From assembly GCA_018262715.1 (NCBI GenBank), contig JADFDS010000007.1, forward strand, positions 1 to 64,000: DNA of 64,000 bases, read 5' to 3'. Positions 16,267-25,316 of the stretch are shown here, in pieces (within the stretch, counting starts at the first letter, position 1; the number at the start of each line of letters is the position of its first letter). Both the position numbers and the translations under genes were made by a program. Source of the DNA: Bacteroidota bacterium (GTDB lineage Bacteria > Bacteroidota > Bacteroidia > Bacteroidales > VadinHA17). The notes under the pieces were generated by a model. That model was given only the letters and a program-made list of their open reading frames with translations, was not told the DNA's origin and searched no databases.

Positions 16267-18312
16267 ATGAATCAATTGATGGAAGAAAAAATGAGATTTT
16301 TCTCCTGGTGGCGGACGGCTTCGCTGCTGCTTCTTGCAGTGCTGCTGATGCCTGCGTCGCTTAAATCCCAGACACAGACCCCGGTTCCGGTTCCCGTTAC
16401 TCTCTCCGGTGAGAAGATAGTAGTGGAGGGCAGGGTTTATTACATGCACCAGGTAATGAAGGGGCAGACGCTCTATTCAATAGCCAGGGCTTACAGCGTG
16501 AGTGTTGACATGGTGGCCCGCGAAAACGGATTGGTTGACAATGCCATAAAGGATGGCCAGGTGCTGAGGATACCTGCTGCGGCAGTGGACCAGGGCCAGG
16601 CTGCAATGAAGAACCACCCGGCCGGTACGCAGACCGGTACGGCAGGGCAAACCGGGCAGGCACAACAGGCAGCCCAGTCCGGTCAGCCCGGCCAGGGTAA
16701 GCCGGCTGTCGCCGGTGCAGGCGCCCAGGTGCCACAGAAGCAGTCTTCCCAGGATGATCGGTTTATCTATCACATGGTAAGAAGAGGAGAGACACTGGGA
16801 ACAATTGCCAATGATTACGGCATCACGGTGAGAGACCTGAAAAGGGCAAACAGGGGACTGCTCTTCCCGCACGAGGGTGATTACCTCCTTATACCCAAAA
16901 ACAAGGCTTCCTACAGGAGCCAGGATCAAAGAGCGGGACGGGAGCAGGTGCCCGCCGGAATACCTGCTGATACAGCAATAGCAGACACCATGGCCGTCAT
17001 TGATGAACAGGAGACTTTTACCATGCCTGGTGAAAAAAACAGGATTGACAGACTGGACGGAACCGTAAGGGTGGCAGTGCTGTTTCCCTTCTTCGTGAGG
17101 GAAAACACTGCCAGAGCCTATGCAGATACCACAGAGAGGGTGAGGACTGGCTCTCAGATTTATGACGGTAGCCTCCCCTTCCTGGAGGCTTACGAAGGCG
17201 TGCTGATAGCCGCTGACAGCCTGCGGTCACTTGGTCTGACCGTTGAGATGAAGGTTTATGATACCGGGGCTGACTCTGCGGAAATCAAAAGACTTTTACG
17301 GACAGGAGAACTGGATGATGTTGACCTGATAATCGGACCTGTGTTCTCCTATAATCTGCAACAGATTGCCGGCTGGGCCGCCGAACGGGATATTCCTGTT
17401 GTATCACCGGTGCCGCTTCGCGACAGTCACATACATGAGAACAAGCCTTCGCTGTACAGGGTTTTCCCAAGCCAGGAAGTGGTGCAGGATTTAATTGCCG
17501 ATGAAGTTGCGTCACGCCAGGGAAGCAGGGTCATCTTCCTCTATTCCGATACGGCTATGTATGACCCGGCAACTGCCAGCCTGTGGCAGAAGGTGAAACA
17601 GGCGACCGGTGATTCTGCCATCTCAGGCGGTGGGAGAGTTGTGCCATACTTCTATACCGGGGTGACGGAAAAGCGAAATGTTTACAGCACCGTTGCCTCA
17701 TTTGAAAGCCAGCTTGATCATGCACGGAAGAACATAATAGTGCTGGCCACAACCAGTACACCTGTGGTCAGTTCAGCGTTCTCCGCACTCCACAGCCTGA
17801 CAAAGAGGTATGATATAATGGTGATCGGGTATCCTGAAATACGCGGCCTTGAAACAGTTGACCTGAAGTATTATTATGATCTTGAGCTGCATATACCGTC
17901 AGAAAGCTATGTCGACTATGAGGCACCCGGGGTAAAATCATTTTCAGCCATGTATATGAAGAAATTCAGGACCGAGCCCATGGCTGAAAGCTTCGCATGG
18001 CGCGGTTTTGACATCGCATGGTACTTTATCGGAGGTATAGCCTCCGGCGGGAAGAGTTTCCTGAAGGATCCCGGCACCTTTAATCCTGAACTTCTGTGCC
18101 TGGAGCCTGACTTCAGCCGCAGCAGCCGTAACAACGGCTACGAGAACAGGGGGATGTTCATTCTTCACTACCGCAAGGACATGACCATAGAAGTACTGAG
18201 ACCCAGGCACCAGCCTCTTAAAGGCGGGAATGACCAGGGAGAAGAGGTCAGTTCTCCTTTTTCAGGTTCATCAGAACGTAATCGAGCAGGATGGGCAGGT
18301 CGTCAGGATTGA
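16267..18312 (+). CDS. LysM peptidoglycan-binding protein with periplasmic-binding-protein-like domain
   Basis: About 681 residues. An N-terminal signal peptide is followed by a LysM domain (YYMHQVMKGQTLYSIARAYS...LRIP), a Gly/Gln/Ala-rich linker, a second LysM (FIYHMVRRGETLGTIANDYG...LLIP), and a long C-terminal region with the fold of type-1 periplasmic binding proteins (VRVAVLFPFF, VDLIIGPVFSYN, IPVVSPV). It probably sits on periplasmic peptidoglycan and binds an unknown ligand or protein. Start is uncertain: ATG at 16267, or ATG at 16291 which follows GGAAG and begins the signal peptide directly. The last 21 codons overlap the convergent TPR gene by 65 bases. Confidence 0.85.
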   Translation: MNQLMEEKMRFFSWWRTASLLLLAVLLMPASLKSQTQTPVPVPVTLSGEKIVVEGRVYYMHQVMKGQTLYSIARAYSVSVDMVARENGLVDNAIKDGQVLRIPAAAVDQGQAAMKNHPAGTQTGTAGQTGQAQQAAQSGQPGQGKPAVAGAGAQVPQKQSSQDDRFIYHMVRRGETLGTIANDYGITVRDLKRANRGLLFPHEGDYLLIPKNKASYRSQDQRAGREQVPAGIPADTAIADTMAVIDEQETFTMPGEKNRIDRLDGTVRVAVLFPFFVRENTARAYADTTERVRTGSQIYDGSLPFLEAYEGVLIAADSLRSLGLTVEMKVYDTGADSAEIKRLLRTGELDDVDLIIGPVFSYNLQQIAGWAAERDIPVVSPVPLRDSHIHENKPSLYRVFPSQEVVQDLIADEVASRQGSRVIFLYSDTAMYDPATASLWQKVKQATGDSAISGGGRVVPYFYTGVTEKRNVYSTVASFESQLDHARKNIIVLATTSTPVVSSAFSALHSLTKRYDIMVIGYPEIRGLETVDLKYYYDLELHIPSESYVDYEAPGVKSFSAMYMKKFRTEPMAESFAWRGFDIAWYFIGGIASGGKSFLKDPGTFNPELLCLEPDFSRSSRNNGYENRGMFILHYRKDMTIEVLRPRHQPLKGGNDQGEEVSSPFSGSSERNRAGWAGRQD

Positions 18313-20488
18313 CGCCATTTGCCGCCAGTACAGGAATATCATCATTAAACGCTGACAGGAAGCTCTCTGCAGACATTTCTCCTCCGGTCATGGCACTTAA
18401 ATAATGTTCGGCAGCTATCCTCGTGCTTCCCTGGCATAGGGCAAGGTGCCCCATGTTTATTTTGTCATAGGGCGTCAGGCCGGTCCCGGCAAGCCTCTCG
18501 AAGTACTTCTCCGCTTCGGTATACCTGCCTGTGACCAGGTAACACCACGCTATTGGTCTCAGCACCTTTGAATTTCCAGGGCTTTCATATTCCACCCTGA
18601 AGTAGTGTTTCAGCGCCTCATCGTAATTGGCGGTGTCAAGGCAACAGTGGGCAACCATAAGGACAGTGTTCAGGTCGTCAGGTTCATTCTGCAGTGCCCT
18701 GCGATACGCCTCCAGGGCCTCAGCCGGCCTGCCAAGCCTTCGAAGGCACCAGCCTGTCTTGCGAAGCGTCCATGTATGAGGTTCGATAATAGTGGCCATT
18801 GAGTACTTCTCCAGTGCTTTCCCGTATTCTCCAGCCTTCTGGTAGCAATAACCTGCCTTTTCGTACAGTTCCGCATCATCGGTGACGCCCTTCAGAATGG
18901 TCAGATAGAGAGCCAGTGCATCCTCATAGTACTCCTTGCTGAAGAAATAGTCAGCCAGTGACCTGTCGTCAGTAACTGAGCCACAGGTTTCCCTGTAAAA
19001 AAGGGAGTTGTACAGATCAAGCCTTCCTGTGAAAAAATCGTCAAACTCATGCCTGAAATCAGAGAGCTTGAAGAACCGGTAGAGATCCTGAACATACTGG
19101 GTCACCGTAGTCCTGAAAACTGCAGCAGGATCAGTGAGTTCATTGTCATATTTCATCTGTTCCAGTCCCTCAAGTTCCATCCTGAACACCTTGAGCATCA
19201 TGCTCTTCTGTTCGGATGGCAGGTATTTCATATTAAGGATGAGAGAAAATTTGTCGGAGTTGCAGATGAATGGGGTTTTGTACAGCGCCTCGGCCAGCTC
19301 GTTTATGCCGGGACCGAGGATTTCATCCCTGAAGATTGAGTCTACTGCCTCATGATCAGGGTAGAAGGGGATGAACCAGTTGCGCAGTTCCCTGAAGAAG
19401 TCGAACTTCTTCAATCCTGCAAACGCTGACATATAAACATCAGATCCTTCCATCTGGAGGTTAGTCAGTTCCTCCATGGTTTTAAACATTTCCTCTGACC
19501 CCCGGAACATTTCTGACCAGTCAGGATTCTGGCCCTCTTCGGGATTTTCGCCCAGAATTTTGTCAAGGTCCAGTTTTTCTTCGATCCGGGGTTTAAGTTT
19601 GACGACTTTCGGCAATATCTCCTCGTTCATCCTCCGGCTAAGCTGTTCTGTATAGCGTGATCTGATAGCCTGGAGCACCACTATGCGGCATCTTTCCCTG
19701 AAGTTCTTCACCTTTGCCAGGTCTCTGACTGTCTGAATAACCTCAGGATAGAGGTTCAGGCGGTCATCATAATAATGAAGGCTGAAGACCAGCCCTGTGA
19801 CTGCTCTTTCAGCCACCTGTGGTGTAAGGTCAGCAGTCAGCCTGGCCAGCAGCCTGATTTTGGCCGGATCCCAGACCCGGAGACTGCTCAATGTCACAGC
19901 ACTGACGAATGTTGCTATCTCATGCCACTCAAACCGGGCCGATCCTATAAGGAGATCCATAAGACTCTCCTCAGCTTCACCGTAATAATCGGTCAGCCAG
20001 AGATGGTTGAATATTATCCCTGAGAGGCGTTCAACCTCCATTGCTGCCTCACTGCGGGGGCCGGTCCGGCCTATCTCAGCAGAGGCAAGGAGATCATCAA
20101 GGCGTGATTTGAATACAAGGTCATCCACACTCTGGATGATATTCCCTCCCCTGAGTCTTTCTTCCTTCTGCTCACCGGCCCTGACAGAATAAGTGTACCA
20201 CCCTGAATAACGTGCCAAAATGTCCTGTTTGATTCTGTCGTTGAGCCTGAGTATATTTTGCAGGAGCCGGTTGTAAACCTTCTGCCTTTCGGGGTCATGT
20301 ATGCCCTCAACAGTGTACCGGAGAATATTCCTGTAAGTCATCTGCAGCTCAGAGAAATGATCCCTGAGATCGCTAACAGACACATTATCAAGCATGTCTG
20401 ACATGATCTCAAAGCTCTGGCGCACCTTTCTCTGAACGATGAGGTTGCAGACGCTCCTGTGCTTCAGTATGACTGTATTGATATTCAT
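18248..20488 (-). CDS. Large TPR-repeat protein of unknown function
   Basis: A 746-residue, predicted cytoplasmic, almost wholly helical protein without signal peptide. The N-terminal 500 residues are acidic helices with no family I recognise. The C-terminal part (about 505-700) holds tetratricopeptide repeats, for example YEDALALYLTILKGVTDDAELYEKAGYCYQKAGEYGKALEKYSMA and AEALEAYRRALQNEPDDLNTVLMVAHC. TPRs mediate protein contacts, so this is probably a scaffold. It lies between the patatin-like gene and the convergent LysM gene, whose 3' end it overlaps. Confidence 0.8.
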   Translation of the reverse strand: MNINTVILKHRSVCNLIVQRKVRQSFEIMSDMLDNVSVSDLRDHFSELQMTYRNILRYTVEGIHDPERQKVYNRLLQNILRLNDRIKQDILARYSGWYTYSVRAGEQKEERLRGGNIIQSVDDLVFKSRLDDLLASAEIGRTGPRSEAAMEVERLSGIIFNHLWLTDYYGEAEESLMDLLIGSARFEWHEIATFVSAVTLSSLRVWDPAKIRLLARLTADLTPQVAERAVTGLVFSLHYYDDRLNLYPEVIQTVRDLAKVKNFRERCRIVVLQAIRSRYTEQLSRRMNEEILPKVVKLKPRIEEKLDLDKILGENPEEGQNPDWSEMFRGSEEMFKTMEELTNLQMEGSDVYMSAFAGLKKFDFFRELRNWFIPFYPDHEAVDSIFRDEILGPGINELAEALYKTPFICNSDKFSLILNMKYLPSEQKSMMLKVFRMELEGLEQMKYDNELTDPAAVFRTTVTQYVQDLYRFFKLSDFRHEFDDFFTGRLDLYNSLFYRETCGSVTDDRSLADYFFSKEYYEDALALYLTILKGVTDDAELYEKAGYCYQKAGEYGKALEKYSMATIIEPHTWTLRKTGWCLRRLGRPAEALEAYRRALQNEPDDLNTVLMVAHCCLDTANYDEALKHYFRVEYESPGNSKVLRPIAWCYLVTGRYTEAEKYFERLAGTGLTPYDKINMGHLALCQGSTRIAAEHYLSAMTGGEMSAESFLSAFNDDIPVLAANGVNPDDLPILLDYVLMNLKKEN

Positions 20489-20547
20489 AATCTGTGTTGT
20501 GCTGACCGCCCCTGGTAATAAGACAACAATCAGGCCACATCCGGGGT

Positions 20548-22830
20548 TCAGAAGTTGAACCCAAGGCTTACGTATCCCTTGAAAGCCCTGTACAGTACCT
20601 GCCGGTCATACAGGCCGTGCATGATTCCGATCCGGACAGGTCCGGCAACTGTCATATAGCCTGCGCCGATTGCGTAACCCCCCATAATGGTGAAGCCGGC
20701 CTCGCGGTAGGGCTCTTTCAGGGCAAACAGGTTGAGATCAAAGGTGAGGTGAAAGTCCTTGGTTATTTCTATGTCAGTGCCGAGGCGCAATCCTCCCACA
20801 TTTCTGACAGTAATCTGGTTAGGGTGGAATCCGACAGCAGTGATGGAGCGGTCAGACAGGGGGTCAGTTCCGCCAAGGAGCCAGAAGTCATTTCCGGAAG
20901 TTACGGAATCTGTACCTGTGGTAAACAACACATCGCCACCCAGCATTAATGTCACTTTCTCTGAAACAGGTGAATAGGAATTAATCCATGCCCTTGCCGA
21001 ATAGTTGCGGTCAAAGCTGAATGGTGAATCTTCGTCGTCCGGGAAGTACACTGAACTTCTAGATCCGGTTCTGACGGCACCTCTGATCATTCTGAGTGCT
21101 GACAGGGAGATCCCGGAAGTGATGCCCTGCTGAGGGAAGTGTTTCCTGTCAAGGGTGTTGGCCTGGTAGCTGTAGTTCAGCCTGAGGTAGTCATAAGACA
21201 ACCTGGTGATCAGGGTTGATGTAAGGAAGTCAGGGACAAGGTGCTGGTTCTCAAACGAGGCTGTCAGGGTCATCAGGTGATTCAGACTCAGGCGTTTGCT
21301 CAGGCTCAATGAAGTATTGAAATTATGGTTGAGCATCGGTCCTGTCTCATTTTTCAGTTTAATCAGCGGCAACCGGGTATTGTCAGCGAAGAATGAGAAT
21401 TCAACCCCGAATTTCTGGCTTTTGTCTACGAACTGAGTCGCGCTCAGCCTGACCCGGTAGAATTGACCAATATACGAATCAAGGTTAATGACAGACCTTG
21501 GAGTGATCAGGTCTCTCACCGAGAGGCTTACCACCGCACCTGCACTGAGAGCCGGGTCATAATGCAGTGACCCGTACAGCATTGCCCTGGGACGTTCAAT
21601 GCATTCGATTTCCAGTGTCAGCTCTTCTTCTCCGGGAACGATCCTGTACCGGACCTTTTCAAACCAGTTTTTTCCGTACAGCAATTCAATTCTCTCCTCC
21701 AGGAGATCCCTGTCAACGTTTTCTCCCGGCCTTACGTCGAGAACGCCAATTATCTGGTCATCACTGATTATTTCGTTACCTGTGACCATGATAGAGTCAA
21801 AAATATAATACCGGACGTCGGGCAGCGCCTTTACAGGTTCACGCGGACAGATGGCGTCAAGGGAGTCGGCCAGCCTTTTAAAGACATCCCTGTATTTGAG
21901 GGCCTCACGGTAGCCCCTGGAAATTATGGTATCTACGTTATTGAATGAAAGGGTACCCACTTCTCCCAGCTCCGGCTCAATCATGATATCGGTCTGCCGC
22001 TTCTGCTCTTCATAGTCAGCCAGGCTGCTGAGGAATCCGATCTGCTTCAGTATTCCGTAGGCGGTTCCCAGGTCTTTCTCCTTGTATCCCCTGAAGCTCA
22101 CATATGAACCTATTACTATATCTGCTCCCATCTCACGCAGTTCGGTTGCAGCATAATTGCGTACCACGCCTCCGTCAACAAGGACTGCCGTATCTGTTCT
22201 GACGGGTGTGAATACCGAGGGGATGGCCATGCTTGCCCGTATGGCATCCGGGAGGTAGCCACTGCGGAAAACCACCTTTTTGCTGGTTACCACATCAGTT
22301 GCGAGGCAGAGGAAGGGGATAGGGAGTTTGGAAAAATCGGTGATTGTGGCTGCAGGCCAGAAATAATGGTTCAGTCCGCTCTCTATCTGCTGGCCGCTGA
22401 TCAGTCCAGACGGGATCTTGATTGCTTCACGGGTGATCGGCAAAGCAATAAGGCTGTTATGAAAGTGTCTCTTTTCAAGAAAGATGATCTTGTCTTCAGG
22501 GATCATGTCTGACATGGCATATTCCCAGTCGAACATTCTGAACATCCGGGCTATGCTGTCAGGTGTGTATCCCATGGCATACATTCCCCCGACAATGCTT
22601 CCCATGCTTACTCCGGTGACATAGTCAGGTTTCAGGCCTGCTTCTTCCATCACCTTCATCACTCCCAGGTGAGCAAGGCCCTTCGCGCCTCCGCCGCTGA
22701 GAGCCAGTCCCACGCTGGGCCTGGCGTTATTTTGCTGGGCAGGAAGCGGAGCCGGATTTCCGCATAACGCAATAATCAACAGCAAGAAACATAATGCCGT
22801 ACCTCTCAATCTATTGAATTGTCCGTACAT
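20548..22830 (-). CDS. Patatin-like phospholipase with POTRA and outer-membrane barrel (type Vd-like)
   Basis: About 760 residues. A signal peptide is followed by a patatin domain: oxyanion loop SGGGAKGLAHLGV, nucleophile elbow GVSMGS (Ser in GxSxG) and the catalytic Asp in VDGGVVRN. A POTRA-like module (about 350-430, YYIFDSIMVTGNEIISDDQIIGVLD) and a C-terminal Omp85-type barrel ending in aromatic Phe (YVSLGFNF) follow. The architecture is that of type Vd autotransporters such as PlpD and FplA. The ATG at 22830 was chosen because the open frame to 23037 crosses the divergent radical-SAM gene and only this ATG begins the signal peptide. Confidence 0.9.
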   Translation of the reverse strand: MYGQFNRLRGTALCFLLLIIALCGNPAPLPAQQNNARPSVGLALSGGGAKGLAHLGVMKVMEEAGLKPDYVTGVSMGSIVGGMYAMGYTPDSIARMFRMFDWEYAMSDMIPEDKIIFLEKRHFHNSLIALPITREAIKIPSGLISGQQIESGLNHYFWPAATITDFSKLPIPFLCLATDVVTSKKVVFRSGYLPDAIRASMAIPSVFTPVRTDTAVLVDGGVVRNYAATELREMGADIVIGSYVSFRGYKEKDLGTAYGILKQIGFLSSLADYEEQKRQTDIMIEPELGEVGTLSFNNVDTIISRGYREALKYRDVFKRLADSLDAICPREPVKALPDVRYYIFDSIMVTGNEIISDDQIIGVLDVRPGENVDRDLLEERIELLYGKNWFEKVRYRIVPGEEELTLEIECIERPRAMLYGSLHYDPALSAGAVVSLSVRDLITPRSVINLDSYIGQFYRVRLSATQFVDKSQKFGVEFSFFADNTRLPLIKLKNETGPMLNHNFNTSLSLSKRLSLNHLMTLTASFENQHLVPDFLTSTLITRLSYDYLRLNYSYQANTLDRKHFPQQGITSGISLSALRMIRGAVRTGSRSSVYFPDDEDSPFSFDRNYSARAWINSYSPVSEKVTLMLGGDVLFTTGTDSVTSGNDFWLLGGTDPLSDRSITAVGFHPNQITVRNVGGLRLGTDIEITKDFHLTFDLNLFALKEPYREAGFTIMGGYAIGAGYMTVAGPVRIGIMHGLYDRQVLYRAFKGYVSLGFNF

Positions 22831-22941
22831 TGACCTGATAATTGACGCTGACAGATGAAGGTAAGACTTTTCTGTTACAATTGGGAGCAATTTATCCATT
22901 ATATGTAACTTGGGCGGGTGAAAAACAGGGAAAATAGTGCG

Positions 22942-24690
22942 ATGATCTGGTTTCCCACTTCGAAGAAGGAGATGGAGGCAGCGGGGTGGGAGAGGCCTGA
23001 TGTCATACTGTTTACCGGCGATGCTTATATTGACCACCCTTCTTTCGGGGCAGCCGTAATTGCCCGCGTTCTTGAGTCAGCCGGCATGAAGGTTGCCGTG
23101 GTACCCCAGCCCAACTGGAGGGATGACCTTCGTGATTTCACCAAGCTGGGTGAGCCCCGGTATTTCTTTGCAGTCACTGCGGGCAACATGGACTCGATGG
23201 TCAACCATTACACTGCAGCCCGCAGGCTGAGATCAGATGATGCATATACTCCCGGAGGAATGGCAGGATTCAGGCCTGACTACGCGACTGTTGTTTATAC
23301 TCAGATACTTAAGAAGCTGTTTCCTTCCTCCCCGGTGCTGATAGGGGGCATTGAAGCATCGATGCGCCGCCTGATGCATTATGACTACTGGAGTGACAGG
23401 CTGGAGCCTTCGATACTAATCTCCAGCGGCGCTGACCTGCTCATTTTTGGCATGGCCGAAAGGGCGGTGGCACAACTTGCCGGGAGGCTTCTGGCCGGGG
23501 AGAAGATGAAGGAGATACATGATCTGCCCCAGTCGGCCTTCACAGTATCATCGGGTACGGTGATGCCACCTCTTCCGGGAATCAGGGACAGGGCGCTGAG
23601 GCCGTGTCATGAGGCTCTGGCTTCCAGGAAGGTCTATGCCGAGAACTTTGTCCTGTTCGAGAAGACAAGCAACAGTATGAAGCCTGTCAGGCTCACCGAG
23701 CAGTGCGGCGATGTTACAGTGGTTGTCAACCCGCCTCTTCCGCCCGCAACAGAGGCTGAAACGGATGCTGTTTATGACCTGCCGTTCAATTACGCTCCTC
23801 ATCCCAGGTATGAAAAGAAGGGGGCCATCCCTGCATGGGAGATGATAAAGTTCTCAGTCAACATCCACCGTGGCTGTTTCGGCGGATGCAGCTTCTGCGC
23901 CATCGCCGCCCACCAGGGCAAGTTCATCAGCAGCCGTTCGGAAGCCTCGGTAATGAGGGAGGTTGAGAAGATAAGCCGGATGGATGGATTTAAAGGTTAT
24001 CTGTCAGACCTGGGCGGACCTTCGGCCAACATGTACAGGATGGCCGGGAGGGACAGGGAGAGATGCATGAAATGCGGGCGCCCGTCATGCATCTGGCCCT
24101 CTGTGTGTGACAACCTGGAGACTTCCCACAGGGAACTTACCTTGCTTTACAAAAAAGTCAACAGCCTGCCATATATCAGGAAAGCATTCATCGGCAGCGG
24201 GGTAAGATATGACCTGCTCATGAAGGATTACAACAAAGCTGCCGGCAATGAAGAAGAACAGTACCTGCGGGAGCTGGTGGTGAACCACACAAGCGGCAGG
24301 CTCAAGGTGGCCCCTGAACATACGGATGACGAGGTGCTTTACCTGATGAGAAAGAGTTCTTTCAGGCACTTCCGGAAGCTCCGGGAAAGGTTCATGTCAA
24401 TAATCAGGGCTGGCGGGCTCAGGTATGAGCTCATCCCTTACTTTATCTCAGCCCATCCCGGCACCAGCATGAAGAAAATGGAGGCGCTGGCACGTGAGCT
24501 CTCTGACCTGGGGATGCATCCGGAGCAGGTGCAGGATTTTACCCCGACTCCCATGACACTCTCCACAGCCATGTTCTACCTCGGGTTTGATCCCTATACG
24601 GGGAAAAAGGTCTTTGTCGAGCGTGACATTGCCGGGAAGAGAAAGCAGAAGGGGTACTTTTTCAAAGGCAAAATAGGCAATAGGCAATAG
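22942..24690 (+). CDS. YgiQ family radical SAM protein (UPF0313)
   Basis: About 582 residues. An N-terminal cobalamin-binding-like domain (WFPTSKKEMEAAGWERPDVILFTGDAYIDHPSFGAAVI) precedes the radical SAM core with the cluster motif CFGGCSFCAI (CxxxCxxC) at about 320, and a C-terminal extension (GYFFKGKIGNRQ). Members are iron-sulphur enzymes of unknown reaction. An extra Cys-rich segment CMKCGRPSCIWPSVC is present, as in the family. The ATG at 22942 is preferred; an in-frame GTG at 22918 is possible. The stop codon lies inside a heptamer repeat and a bidirectional terminator follows. Confidence 0.9.
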   Translation: MIWFPTSKKEMEAAGWERPDVILFTGDAYIDHPSFGAAVIARVLESAGMKVAVVPQPNWRDDLRDFTKLGEPRYFFAVTAGNMDSMVNHYTAARRLRSDDAYTPGGMAGFRPDYATVVYTQILKKLFPSSPVLIGGIEASMRRLMHYDYWSDRLEPSILISSGADLLIFGMAERAVAQLAGRLLAGEKMKEIHDLPQSAFTVSSGTVMPPLPGIRDRALRPCHEALASRKVYAENFVLFEKTSNSMKPVRLTEQCGDVTVVVNPPLPPATEAETDAVYDLPFNYAPHPRYEKKGAIPAWEMIKFSVNIHRGCFGGCSFCAIAAHQGKFISSRSEASVMREVEKISRMDGFKGYLSDLGGPSANMYRMAGRDRERCMKCGRPSCIWPSVCDNLETSHRELTLLYKKVNSLPYIRKAFIGSGVRYDLLMKDYNKAAGNEEEQYLRELVVNHTSGRLKVAPEHTDDEVLYLMRKSSFRHFRKLRERFMSIIRAGGLRYELIPYFISAHPGTSMKKMEALARELSDLGMHPEQVQDFTPTPMTLSTAMFYLGFDPYTGKKVFVERDIAGKRKQKGYFFKGKIGNRQ

Positions 24691-24766
24691 TGTGACAATG
24701 AATCATCACTGACTGCCTGTTATCCTGAAAGTGCCACTCCTGCCTACTGTCCAATGGCTATTGCCT
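24674..24766. repeat. AATAGGC-type heptamer repeat with inverted partner
   Basis: AGGCAATAG occurs twice, offset by seven bases, at 24675-24683 and 24682-24690, and includes the stop codon of the YgiQ-type gene. An exact inverted partner CTATTGCCT lies at 24758-24766, just before the terminator. The layout (heptamer at the stop codon plus a later inverted copy) is like that at 5914-5970, although the heptamer differs. Confidence 0.7.
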
Positions 24767-24767
24767 G

Positions 24768-24800
24768 AAAAAAAAGGCCGGTACTGCCGGCCTCTTTTTT
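24768..24800. terminator. Bidirectional intrinsic terminator
   Basis: GGCCGG (24776-24781), loop TACTG and CCGGCC (24787-24792) form a strong hairpin. It is preceded by eight A residues and followed by TCTTTTTT, so it can stop transcription in both directions: the YgiQ-type gene from the left and the hydrogenase operon, whose last stop codon is at 24802, from the right. Confidence 0.9.
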
Positions 24801-24801
24801 A

Positions 24802-25284
24802 CTACTCGTATTCTTTCAGTATCGCTTTCACATCATCGGGGGCGACCCTTCCGTAGGTTTTGTCACCGACGAGCACCACCGGTGCCAGTCCGCATGCGCC
24901 CACGCAGCGAAGGCTTGAGAGAGAGAATTTCCCGTCAGGGGTTGTTTGTCCAACCTGGAGGGCCAGCTCTTTCTTGAACTCATCGAGGACCTTTTCTGCA
25001 CCTCTGACGTAACAGGCAGTACCCATGCATATGCTTATCGGGTGCTTGCCCTTCGGGGTCATGGTAAAGAATGAATAGAAGGTCACCACGCCGTAAACCT
25101 GTGCTGTGGATATATTCAGTTTATCGGCAATAGCTTCCTGCACCTCGGCAGGCAGGTAGCCGAAATGTTCCTGTGTCCTGTGAAGGACGTTTATCAGCTC
25201 CAGCGGTTCATTGTTGAAAGAATCGCAGATCTCATGGATCTTGTTCAGATCTTCCTGTCTCAGTTCTATCTTTATACTTGACAT
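24802..25284 (-). CDS. hydC: NuoE-like subunit of electron-bifurcating [FeFe]-hydrogenase (HydC)
   Basis: A 160-residue thioredoxin-fold 2Fe-2S protein. Cluster ligands are C86 and C91 (CMGTAC) and C127 and C131 (CVGAC), the usual NuoE spacing. The N-terminal helices (EICDSFNNEPLELINVLHRTQEHFGYLP) are also typical. It is the last gene of the hydrogenase block, 32 bases after hydA, and works with HydB and HydA to oxidise NADH and reduced ferredoxin together while evolving H2, or the reverse. Confidence 0.92.
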   Translation of the reverse strand: MSSIKIELRQEDLNKIHEICDSFNNEPLELINVLHRTQEHFGYLPAEVQEAIADKLNISTAQVYGVVTFYSFFTMTPKGKHPISICMGTACYVRGAEKVLDEFKKELALQVGQTTPDGKFSLSSLRCVGACGLAPVVLVGDKTYGRVAPDDVKAILKEYE

Positions 25285-25316
25285 CTCTTTGATTTTTAAT
25301 GTTAATTACCGCGGTA

